Assembly (NCBI GenBank): GCA_030693515.1
Contig: JAUYAK010000006.1
Span: 62,001 to 126,000 of the forward strand
Reading direction: 5' to 3'
DNA length: 64,000 bases
Source of the DNA: Opitutaceae bacterium
GTDB lineage: Bacteria; Verrucomicrobiota; Verrucomicrobiia; Opitutales; Opitutaceae
Made by a program: the position numbers and the translations under genes
The notes under the pieces: generated by a model
Seen by the model: the letters and a program-made list of their open reading frames with translations, nothing else
Told to the model about the DNA's origin: nothing
The model's database searches: none
In this document: in pieces, positions 8,381-15,684 of the stretch
Layout of the letters: each line of letters starts with the position of its first letter
How positions within the stretch are numbered: the first letter of the stretch is position 1

Positions 8381-8930
8381 GGGTGGCGGGGCGCACCTCG
8401 TAGCCGAGGCGGTTGGCCATGGGCACGAGTTCGAGCGCGATTTCGGTGCCCAGGCGGATGGTGATCTTGGAAACGCTGGAGTCGTCAAAAAACCCGTCGG
8501 GCGTGAAGCGGATGAAGGCGAGATTCTCGTCAGGCAGGCCCAGTCTTTCGTCATCCTGCTCCGAGATCGGGACGGTGATGCCCGATGGCGTCTCCAGCGT
8601 GAGCCCGGCCTCGACGACGTAGCTGATCGGGCGAAGGTCGGTCTCGGTGTCGCCGAAACCGGACTGCACCGAGAGGCCGTAGGTCGACTCCGCCGGATTG
8701 ATCCAGAGGATGAACGGCACGCCCTCGGACACGGCGCGGCTTTGCGCATAGTGGGTGAGCGAAAGCATGCGGCGGGCCTCGAAGTTCAAGGCGCGGCCGC
8801 GGAAGAACGACCCCATGCTCGAAACGACGAACACCGCTGCGATGGCCAGTAGCGCGAGCACGAAGATCAGCTCGATCAACGTGAAGCCGCGGCGAGGCGC
8901 GGAAGGATTACTTTGCCGTGATCGATGCAT
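8370..8930 (-). CDS. gspH: Minor pseudopilin GspH
   Basis: A 186-aa pseudopilin with cleavage motif RRG/FTLIELIFVLALLAIAAV (Glu at +5), then a helix carrying MLSLTHYAQSRAVSEG, the conserved GspH/FimT-type stretch, and a beta-sandwich (VPFILWINPAESTYGLSV). GspH joins the major pseudopilus to the GspIJK tip. The ATG lies 23 nt inside the end of gspG, so the two are probably translationally coupled. Confidence 0.87.
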   Translation of the reverse strand: MHRSRQSNPSAPRRGFTLIELIFVLALLAIAAVFVVSSMGSFFRGRALNFEARRMLSLTHYAQSRAVSEGVPFILWINPAESTYGLSVQSGFGDTETDLRPISYVVEAGLTLETPSGITVPISEQDDERLGLPDENLAFIRFTPDGFFDDSSVSKITIRLGTEIALELVPMANRLGYEVRPATHVN

Positions 8931-9363
8931 TCATCACGTCGTCTGCCGTGCCGGCCTGGCCGTCGGGCCCCATCGAAACGATGTCGTAGCCTCGCACGTT
9001 CACGCGGCCGGGAAATTCGTAAACGTAGGGGCGGCCCCAAGGATCGAGCGGGATGTCGCTCTTGAGATAAGGCCCGCGCCAGCCGTTGACATCAGGGGGG
9101 GCGATCAGCAATTGCGCGAGGCCATCGGAGCCGCGCGGATAGGTGCCGGTGTCCACCTCGAAGGCGTCGAGCGCCGTGCCGAAGGTGGAGATTTGGGTGA
9201 CCGCCGCGGTGATGCGGGCCTGCTCGGTGCGGCCGGTGAATTTCGGCAGCACGAGCGCCGCGAGAATGCCGAGGATCACGAGCACCAGCAGCAGCTCGAC
9301 GAGCGTGAAGCCGCGCCGCGAGCGGAGATGGGACGAGGGACGGTGGAGGCGGGAGGATTTCAT
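8908..9363 (-). CDS. gspG: Major pseudopilin GspG
   Basis: A 151-aa protein of typical GspG length. Cleavage motif RRG/FTLVELLLVLVILGILAAL, Glu at +5. The conserved GspG body is present: TALDAFEVDTGTYPRGSDGL, then GWRGPYLKSDIPLDPWGRPY, and a C-terminal calcium-loop-like DGQAGTADDV. It forms the pseudopilus piston of the T2SS. It lies 7 nt after gspF. The prepilin peptidase needed to process it (GspO/PilD) is not in the window. Confidence 0.93.
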   Translation of the reverse strand: MKSSRLHRPSSHLRSRRGFTLVELLLVLVILGILAALVLPKFTGRTEQARITAAVTQISTFGTALDAFEVDTGTYPRGSDGLAQLLIAPPDVNGWRGPYLKSDIPLDPWGRPYVYEFPGRVNVRGYDIVSMGPDGQAGTADDVMNASITAK

Positions 9364-9370
9364 GGAGAAA

Positions 9371-10633
9371 TTATTTGATGTGGTCCTGCAGCGAGAAGAT
9401 TGGAATCACCATGCCGATGAAGATGGTGCCGATGAGGGCGGCGATGACGAACAGCATCACCGGCTCGGCGAGCGCGACGACTGACTTGAGCTGCCGGTCG
9501 AGGTCGCCCTCGGTGACGGTGGCGATGCGCATCAGCTCGACGTCGAGCTTACCGCTCTCTTCCGCCACCGAAATCATCTCGACGATGGCGCCGGGAAAGA
9601 GCGAGCGGTTCTGCGCGAGGCTCTTGCCGAGCGGCTTGCCCTCCTTCACGCGATCGATCGAGTCGGACACGGCGTCGATCAGCACCTGGTTGCCGATGGA
9701 GCGGCGGGCGACGTTGAGGGCGCTGATGAGCGGCACGCCGGCCTGGAGCAGCGTGCCGAGCATGCGGCAAAAACGCGCCATCGCGAACTGGGCCACGAGC
9801 GGTCCGATGAGGGAAATCTTGAGCATCAGTCCCTCCCACCAGCGCCGGCCCTTCGGCGAGTTAAGCCAGGTGCGGAGCAGGAAGAAGGCGACAATCGCGG
9901 CGGCGCCGAGAAACAGGCCGTAGCCGCGCACAATCTCGCTCGCCTTCACGATCACCTGCGTGATGAGCGGCAGCTCGGCGTTGAAGCCGGCGAAAATCGT
10001 CTGGAAGCGCGGGATGAAGAAAACCAGCAGGAAGATCAGCACGCCCCCCGCGAGGATGAGCAAGATGACGGGATACATCAGCGCCGTCATCACCTTTGAT
10101 TTCAGCTCCTTTTCGCGCGCCTGGAAATCCGCGATCTGGGCGAGCACGACATCGAGGAAGCCGCCGGTCTCGCCCGCCTCGACCATGGCGACATAGACGC
10201 GGGGGAACGTCTCCGGCGAACGCTCCATCGCCTTCGAAAGCGACATGCCGTCGATCACGAGATCGTGGATTTCCTTCCACTTGGCCTTCGCGACCGGCTC
10301 GGCTGACTCGCGGTGCAAAATCACCAGCGCGCGGCTGAAGGGCACGCCCGCCGCGAGCAGGCTCGAGAGCAGGCGGGTGAAGTTCTCCAGCATGCGCGGC
10401 GTGATCTTGCCTTTGCCACCGAACGAGAGGGCCGGTTTGCCGGATTCTTCGGGCGCACTCGCGCTGCCGCCGGATTTTTTCACGGGGGCGACCGCGGCGG
10501 ACTCGGCGAGCTTGATCGGGCGCAGGCCGCGGCCCTCGACCTGACGCATGGCTTCCTGACGGTTGCTCGCGTCGAGGAAACCTTCGGTCATCACGCCGTT
10601 GGTTTGGACGGCTTTGTAGGCGAACTGCGGCAT
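9371..10633 (-). CDS. gspF: T2SS inner-membrane platform protein GspF
   Basis: A 420-aa polytopic protein of normal GspF length. The N-terminal MPQFAYKAVQTNGVMTEG is the usual GspF/PilC opening. Two repeated GspF domains follow, each with a cytoplasmic four-helix bundle (the second around FCRMLGTLLQAGVPLISAL) and membrane helices at about 180-205, 232-252 and 390-412. The region around LLSSLLAAGVPFSRAL is the first-domain counterpart. It lies 10 nt after gspE and 7 nt before gspG. Confidence 0.92.
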   Translation of the reverse strand: MPQFAYKAVQTNGVMTEGFLDASNRQEAMRQVEGRGLRPIKLAESAAVAPVKKSGGSASAPEESGKPALSFGGKGKITPRMLENFTRLLSSLLAAGVPFSRALVILHRESAEPVAKAKWKEIHDLVIDGMSLSKAMERSPETFPRVYVAMVEAGETGGFLDVVLAQIADFQAREKELKSKVMTALMYPVILLILAGGVLIFLLVFFIPRFQTIFAGFNAELPLITQVIVKASEIVRGYGLFLGAAAIVAFFLLRTWLNSPKGRRWWEGLMLKISLIGPLVAQFAMARFCRMLGTLLQAGVPLISALNVARRSIGNQVLIDAVSDSIDRVKEGKPLGKSLAQNRSLFPGAIVEMISVAEESGKLDVELMRIATVTEGDLDRQLKSVVALAEPVMLFVIAALIGTIFIGMVIPIFSLQDHIK

Positions 10634-10643
10634 GGCGGCGCGA

Positions 10644-12410
10644 TCAGATCAACGAGCGCGGGAGCACGGCTTCGGCCGCCGGGGCGGCGGTCGCGGCCGG
10701 TTTCACCTCGGTCGTTTCCATCTCGTGCACTGTGGTCACGCTCAGCACTTCTTCAATGGTGGTGATGCCTTCCTCGACGAGACGACGGCCGTCCTCAGCG
10801 AGCGTCTTCATGCCGGCGCGGCAGGCGGAATTGCGGATGGAGTCCGTCGAGGCGTTTTTCAGGATGAGGGAGCGGATTTCGCTGCTGGAATCCATCCACT
10901 CGAAAATCGCGCGCCGGCCATGGTAGCCGGTGTTGCGGCACTCGCGGCAGCCGACGGCGCGGTAAACTTTCGCGGCGGGCCGGATGCCGAGCTTGGTGCG
11001 GTATTCGCGGGACTCGGGGGTGGTGTCCACCTGCTTGCAGTGGGGGCAGAGCAAACGCACGAGGCGTTGGGCGAGCACCGCTTCGAGTGAGGAGGCGACG
11101 AGGTAGGGCTCGACGCCCATGTCGACGAGGCGGGTGAGCGCACCGGCGGCGTCATTGGTGTGCAGGGTGGAAAAGACCAAGTGACCCGTGAGCGACGCCT
11201 GCACGGCGATCTGCGCGGTTTCCTGGTCGCGGATTTCGCCGATGAGCACGACGTCGGGGTCGTGGCGCAAAATGGAGCGGAGCCCGCGGGCAAAGGTGAG
11301 ACCGGATTTTTCCGAAACCTGAATCTGGTTCACGCCCTTCAGCTGATACTCGACGGGATCCTCGATGGTGATGATCTTGCGCTCGCTGTCGTTGATTTCG
11401 TTGAGCGCAGTGTAGAGCGTCGAGGTCTTGCCGGAGCCGGTCGGGCCGGTGACGAGCACGATGCCGTGCGGCAATTCCAGCACGCGACTCAGGCAGGCGA
11501 GTTCACGCTCGCCCATGCCAAGATCGCGGGCACCACGAAGCTTGGAGTTCTGCCGAAGCAAGCGCATGACGACGGCCTCGCCGTGCAGCATCGGGATGAT
11601 CGAGACGCGGATGTCCACCTCGGCGTCTTCGATGCGGACCTTGATGCGGCCGTCCTGCGGGAGACGTTTCTCGGCGATGTTGAGGTGGGAGAGGATCTTT
11701 ACGCGGGCCACGATGGCGGGTTGGAAGCGCTTGATCTGGGCGGGCACCGGAACCTCTTGCAGAATGCCGTCGATGCGGTAGCGGATGCGCAGCTCGTCTT
11801 CGAAAGGCTCGAGATGCACGTCCGACGCGCGCAGCTCGATCGCGTCCTTCAGGACCTGGTTGACGAAGCGGATGATCGACGCGTCCTCGGCGGCTTCGTC
11901 GAGGTTGTTGTCGGTGCTGCCGTTTTCGTCGACGACCTGCAGGCCGGCCTCGTCGTCCAGTGTGTCGATGGTGTCGGCGCCGACGCCGAGCCGCTTCTTC
12001 ATCTCGCGGTTGATGACCTCGCTCGTCGCGAGGACGGGGCGGAGGCGCAAACCGGTGAGAGCCTTCAGGCCATCGATGCCCTGGGTGGCGAAGAGCCGGC
12101 TCGTGGCGATTTCGATCTCGTTGTCGACGCGGCGGAGCGGGAGCAGCTCGTCGCGCAAGAGCAGACGAGCCGGGAAGAGCGCGAGGACCTGCTTGTCGGG
12201 CTCGAGTTCATCAAGCGCGGCAAAGCCCACGCCATACTCGCGCGCCAGCCAACGCAGCACGCGCTCCTCGGTCGGCGCGTCGGATTCGGCGTTTTGCTGG
12301 AGGAAGGCGCGGGCGTCGGTCTCGGTGAGCTGCCGCGCCGCAATCATGCGGGCGAGCAATTCAGGGATGACGCCGTGAGCGCCGCTGGAGTTAGCGGTGG
12401 CGGTTGACAC
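10644..12410 (-). CDS. gspE: T2SS assembly ATPase GspE
   Basis: A 588-aa cytoplasmic hexameric ATPase that powers pseudopilus assembly. Residues about 10-150 are the N-terminal domain that docks to GspL. The N2 domain (about 180-290) contains IRFVNQVLKDAIELRASDVH. Walker A GPTGSGKT lies at about 321-328, the Asp box IIPMLHGEAVVMRLL just before, Walker B VVLIGEIRD at about 389-397 and the His box HLVFSTLHTNDA after it. A zinc-binding module CPHC...CREC spans about 453-489. The C-terminal tail is Ala-rich and longer than usual. It lies 16 nt after the Gly-rich gene and 10 nt before gspF. Confidence 0.95.
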   Translation of the reverse strand: MSTATANSSGAHGVIPELLARMIAARQLTETDARAFLQQNAESDAPTEERVLRWLAREYGVGFAALDELEPDKQVLALFPARLLLRDELLPLRRVDNEIEIATSRLFATQGIDGLKALTGLRLRPVLATSEVINREMKKRLGVGADTIDTLDDEAGLQVVDENGSTDNNLDEAAEDASIIRFVNQVLKDAIELRASDVHLEPFEDELRIRYRIDGILQEVPVPAQIKRFQPAIVARVKILSHLNIAEKRLPQDGRIKVRIEDAEVDIRVSIIPMLHGEAVVMRLLRQNSKLRGARDLGMGERELACLSRVLELPHGIVLVTGPTGSGKTSTLYTALNEINDSERKIITIEDPVEYQLKGVNQIQVSEKSGLTFARGLRSILRHDPDVVLIGEIRDQETAQIAVQASLTGHLVFSTLHTNDAAGALTRLVDMGVEPYLVASSLEAVLAQRLVRLLCPHCKQVDTTPESREYRTKLGIRPAAKVYRAVGCRECRNTGYHGRRAIFEWMDSSSEIRSLILKNASTDSIRNSACRAGMKTLAEDGRRLVEEGITTIEEVLSVTTVHEMETTEVKPAATAAPAAEAVLPRSLI

Positions 12411-12426
12411 GAGGAAGAGGTGGGAA

Positions 12427-13059
12427 TCAGGGCAGCAGCCCGAAGAGGACGGCGGTCGCTTCCTGCTTCACCGAGAGCAGGGCGCGGAGATCTTCCTGGG
12501 CCTTGAGGAGCTTGGTCTCGTTGTCCCGGCGCGCCTCGCGGACGCGTTCCAAGCGCGACTTGATTTCAGCCTCGGGGAGATTGTCGGTGATCGCGGCCTG
12601 GAGCGCGGCGACCTCGGCATTGCTACTGCCGCCCCGGCCACCGGGGCCGCGGCCGCCACGGCCACCCGTGTCGCCGCCACCCGGAGGACCGCCGCGACCG
12701 CCGCCGGCAAATAGGGCGCCGCCCGGGCCACCGCCACCCGCGGTGCTGCGGCGAAGCTCCGTGACCGCATTGAGGCGCTTGGAAATAAGGTTCCATTCCT
12801 CGTCGTCGGTGACGCCGAGGCGCTCGCGCAGGGCGGTCAGCATGCGGGCCTGCATGTCCTCAGGGGAAAAATTACCACGGCCGCCGCCGTCCTGACCACC
12901 GGGCGCGCCACCGCCACGGCGGCGGCCAGCGTTGGGATCATTGGGGTTGGGGGCTTGGGCAAGAGCTTGCGCGGCACCGAGTCCGAGCAGGGTGGCGAAA
13001 CCGGCGAGGCGCAGGGCGCGGCCGGGACTAGCGAAGGGCGAACAGGCGGAGTTTTTCAT
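12427..13059 (-). CDS. Exported Gly-rich, Spy-like helical protein at the head of the T2SS operon; function unknown
   Basis: A 210-aa protein from the ATG at 13059, which puts a clean signal peptide (ending AAQALAQA) at the N-terminus; a 14-codon longer form from 13101 is possible. After the signal comes a low-complexity Gly/Arg block, a helical segment (residues about 58-95, FSPEDMQARMLTALRERLGV), a second Gly/Arg/Pro block (about 100-145), and a C-terminal helical hairpin ending LRALLSVKQEATAVLFGLL. The helical parts resemble periplasmic Spy/CpxP-like proteins (LTxxQ type), but the likeness is weak. It lies 16 nt upstream of gspE on the same strand and is probably the first gene of the operon. 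It could be a secretion cofactor or a substrate. Confidence 0.75.
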   Translation of the reverse strand: MKNSACSPFASPGRALRLAGFATLLGLGAAQALAQAPNPNDPNAGRRRGGGAPGGQDGGGRGNFSPEDMQARMLTALRERLGVTDDEEWNLISKRLNAVTELRRSTAGGGGPGGALFAGGGRGGPPGGGDTGGRGGRGPGGRGGSSNAEVAALQAAITDNLPEAEIKSRLERVREARRDNETKLLKAQEDLRALLSVKQEATAVLFGLLP

Positions 13060-13284
13060 GGCTGATGGGGGTGCCGGTGATTCGACGCGTGGCTGCCTCA
13101 AGGGTTACGGGAATGGCGAAACGGGCGGGTTTCCGGGGTGGGTGCGCAAACTTTGCGCAGGGTGGGCGGATTTTCCGGCCGTCCGCCGGGAGGGCCGTCG
13201 ACGTGAAACCAAGGCCAGCCCAAGCCGTCATCGCCCCGCCTCGAAACCTCTGAGGCAAAGTCATCCCAGAAATCGAAGAATCCC

Positions 13285-13605
13285 ATGAAACCCACCCATC
13301 GCATCCTCCTCGCCGCGCTCGTCACGGCGATTGCCCTGCCTGCCTCCGCCTTTGCGGCCAAGGCCGACAAGAAGAAAACCGCCACGCCGACCGAGACCTT
13401 TGCCAGCGTCGACAAGAACGGCGACGGCGTCATCACGGTCGAGGAGTTTCTCGCCACGCAGAAGGACAAGCTTGGCGAGGAGGCGGCCAAGACGCGCTTC
13501 GCTACGCTCGACAAGAACAAGGACGGCAAGCTGGCCAAGGATGAATTCGGCGGCGGCGACGAGCCGGCCGAGAAGAAGAAGCGGAAGAAGAAAAACGCCA
13601 ACTGA
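13285..13605 (+). CDS. Small exported EF-hand (calcium-binding) protein
   Basis: A 106-aa protein. The signal peptide MKPTHRILLAALVTAIALPA runs to about residue 25. Two EF-hand loops follow: DKNGDGVITVEE (about 44-55) and DKNKDGKLAKDE (about 75-86), both with acidic residues at loop positions 1, 3, 5 and 12 or their usual substitutes. The tail is Lys-rich (KKKRKKKNAN). A strong hairpin terminator follows its stop. It is divergent from the Gly-rich gene and probably transcribed alone. Calcium buffering or a calcium-dependent structural role is likely, but no partner is evident. Confidence 0.85.
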   Translation: MKPTHRILLAALVTAIALPASAFAAKADKKKTATPTETFASVDKNGDGVITVEEFLATQKDKLGEEAAKTRFATLDKNKDGKLAKDEFGGGDEPAEKKKRKKKNAN

Positions 13606-13640
13606 GGCGTCCGCCCGCCCGCACTGGGCGGGAGTTTTGA

Positions 13641-13675
13641 AACACGCCGGACCTGCGGGTCCGGCGTGTTTCTTT
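13641..13675. terminator. Strong hairpin terminator between convergent genes
   Basis: A perfect 13-bp stem (AACACGCCGGACC paired with its complement at 13658-13670) with a 4-nt loop TGCG, followed by TCTTT on the plus strand and preceded by TTTTGA, so it could serve both strands. It sits between the EF-hand gene (plus) and the symporter gene (minus). Confidence 0.85.
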
Positions 13676-13685
13676 CCTGGTGTCG

Positions 13686-15020
13686 TCAGGGTGCAGCGGC
13701 GGAGGCGGCCTTGGCTTCGGCCTGATCCTCCTGCCGATCGACGATGAGGGTGGTCACCATATCGGCTCCGACGTTCACCATCGTGCGCGTCATGTCGAGG
13801 ATGCGGTCGGCCCCGATCACGATGCCGATGCCTTCGGCAGGGATGCCGAACGTCGTGAGCAGCCCTGCGATAAGGGGCAGCGAACCGCCTGGAATACCGG
13901 CGACCGCCACGGCGCTCATGACCGAGAGCAGGAGCAGGGTCAGTTGCTGGCCCATGGAGAGATCGACCCCGAAGACCTGCGCGACGAACAGCACCACGCA
14001 GCCCTCGTAGAGGGCGGTGCCGCTCATGTTGATCGTCGCGCCCAGCGGGAGCACAAAACCCGCGACGCTGGGGCGCAGTTTCATGGTGTCCTTGGCGCAC
14101 GCCAGCGCGGTGGGGAGGGTGGCGTTGCTGGAGCTGGTGGAAAACGCCGTGATGAGCACGGGCCGCATGTCGCGCCACGCCTGCGCCGGGCTGCGTTTCG
14201 CCCAATACTTGATCCAGAGCGACATGGTGCCGAACAGGTGCAGCAGCATCACGGCCACGCACCCGAGCACGAAGACGCCGAGGGCGAGCAGGATGTCTAC
14301 GCCCACCTTCACGATCACGCCGTAGATCATCGCGGGCACCGCGTAGGGCGCGAGCTGGAGCGCGAAGTTCACGATGCCGGTCATCAGCGCGCTCACCAGC
14401 TCGAGCGAATCCTGGAGTTTGCGCCGTCGCTCCTCGGCCAGCTGGGTGCCAACCGCGCCGACAAGGATGGCAAACAGGATCAGCGGCAGCACATCGCCAA
14501 TGGAGGTCTTGGTCTGGCCGACGACGGCGCCGAAGAGATTCTTCGGCATGAACATCTCGACGACGGTGGCGAAGTTCATCTCCGGCGCGGCCGCGTTCGT
14601 CGCGATGTGCTTCTGCGCGGTGCCGCCATATTCCTTCATGAGGATGTCCTTGGCCTCCGGCGCGAGTTGTCCGCCGGGCTGCAGCACGTTCATCATGATG
14701 AGCCCCAGCCCTACGCCGATGGCCATGTTGAGGAAGAAGAGTGCGAACGTGCGGCCCGCCAGCGGCCCGAGCTTGTCGAGCCGGCCCAGCTGGAGCACGC
14801 CGCCCGCGAGCGAGGCAAACACGAGCGGAATCACGACGAAGAACAGGCCGCGCAGGAAAATCTGACCGAAGGGATCGAGGACGTTCGTCGCCAGCCAGCG
14901 GGCCTTAGGCAGCAGCTCGGGCACGACCTTGGCGAGGAGCAGCGTGAGGACGCCGGCGATGACGCCGACCACGAGTCCGAGCAAAATGCGGTTGGCGAGG
15001 GAACGGTTGGTCTCGGCCAT
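13686..15020 (-). CDS. Dicarboxylate/amino acid:cation symporter (DAACS family)
   Basis: A 444-aa inner-membrane transporter of the GltP/DctA family, which takes up glutamate, aspartate or C4-dicarboxylates with protons or sodium. About eight membrane helices are visible. Family motifs include TAFSTSSSNATLPTALACA (the Ser-rich hairpin), LPLGATINMSGTALYEG (family consensus usually NMDGT, here NMSGT) and GIPGGSLPLIAGLL. The start at 15020 (MAETNRSLANRILLGL) gives the usual N-terminus; an upstream ATG at 15167 would add 49 residues overlapping the divergent mobA gene. The Asp-to-Ser change in NMDGT-like positions could shift substrate or ion preference; substrate is not predictable here. Confidence 0.88.
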   Translation of the reverse strand: MAETNRSLANRILLGLVVGVIAGVLTLLLAKVVPELLPKARWLATNVLDPFGQIFLRGLFFVVIPLVFASLAGGVLQLGRLDKLGPLAGRTFALFFLNMAIGVGLGLIMMNVLQPGGQLAPEAKDILMKEYGGTAQKHIATNAAAPEMNFATVVEMFMPKNLFGAVVGQTKTSIGDVLPLILFAILVGAVGTQLAEERRRKLQDSLELVSALMTGIVNFALQLAPYAVPAMIYGVIVKVGVDILLALGVFVLGCVAVMLLHLFGTMSLWIKYWAKRSPAQAWRDMRPVLITAFSTSSSNATLPTALACAKDTMKLRPSVAGFVLPLGATINMSGTALYEGCVVLFVAQVFGVDLSMGQQLTLLLLSVMSAVAVAGIPGGSLPLIAGLLTTFGIPAEGIGIVIGADRILDMTRTMVNVGADMVTTLIVDRQEDQAEAKAASAAAP

Positions 15021-15099
15021 AATTTTTTGGGGGGAGCGCGCAGGCTGCGAGGCGCGTGCAGTCTTGTCCAACGGTAAGTGTGCTTGCACGCTGGCTGCG

Positions 15100-15684
15100 A
15101 TGCTTCTGACGCCGACCAGCGCCGTCCTCCTCGCCGCCGGGCGCTCCGTGCGCATGGGGCGGGACAAGGCGCTGATCGAGATCGAGGGTGCACCGCTCTG
15201 GCGCCGGCAACGGGCCGTTCTCGCCGCGAGCGGTGCGGGGGAAATCCTGCTTTCCGCGCGTCCGGATCAGACTTGGGTGGTGGAGGCGGCGCGCGAGTTT
15301 GCGGCCGTCGTGTCCGATCCGGTGCCCGATGCAGGCCCGCTGGCCGGGATTGTGGCCGCGCTCGCGGCGGCGAAGTCACCGCACCTCGCCGTGCTCGCGA
15401 TCGATTTGCCGCGGATGGACGCGGTGTGGTTCGCCACGCTGGCGGCGCGCTGCGCTCCGGGGCGCGGCGCGGTCGGGCGGCGCGGAGAATTTTTCGAGCC
15501 GCTTGCGGCGATCTATCCGCGCGAGATCGCGCCGCTCGCGCGGGCGGCGCTGTCTCGCGGCGAGGGTTCTTTGCAGCGCCTGCTCACTGCGGCCGTGGCA
15601 GCCGGGCTTATGCAGGCGGTGGAAATCTCCGCGGCGGAGGCAGGCCGATTCACGAATTGGAACGAGCCTGCCGGCGAGCCTTAG
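15100..15684 (+). CDS. mobA: Molybdenum cofactor guanylyltransferase MobA-like
   Basis: A 194-aa nucleotidyltransferase. The N-terminal SAVLLAAGRSVRMGRDKAL is the MobA form of the LAGG..RMG.DK nucleotide-binding loop, and SDPVPDAGPLAGIVAAL matches the D..PD.GPL.G motif. LAVLAIDLPRMD supplies the metal-binding Asp region. MobA attaches GMP to molybdopterin to make the guanine dinucleotide cofactor. The start at 15100 is chosen because the motif lies 8 residues in; a longer frame from 14929 overlaps the symporter. No other molybdenum cofactor gene is nearby. Its stop overlaps the convergent peptidase stop (TTAG). The related MobA-like MocA is an alternative. Confidence 0.82.
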   Translation: MLLTPTSAVLLAAGRSVRMGRDKALIEIEGAPLWRRQRAVLAASGAGEILLSARPDQTWVVEAAREFAAVVSDPVPDAGPLAGIVAALAAAKSPHLAVLAIDLPRMDAVWFATLAARCAPGRGAVGRRGEFFEPLAAIYPREIAPLARAALSRGEGSLQRLLTAAVAAGLMQAVEISAAEAGRFTNWNEPAGEP

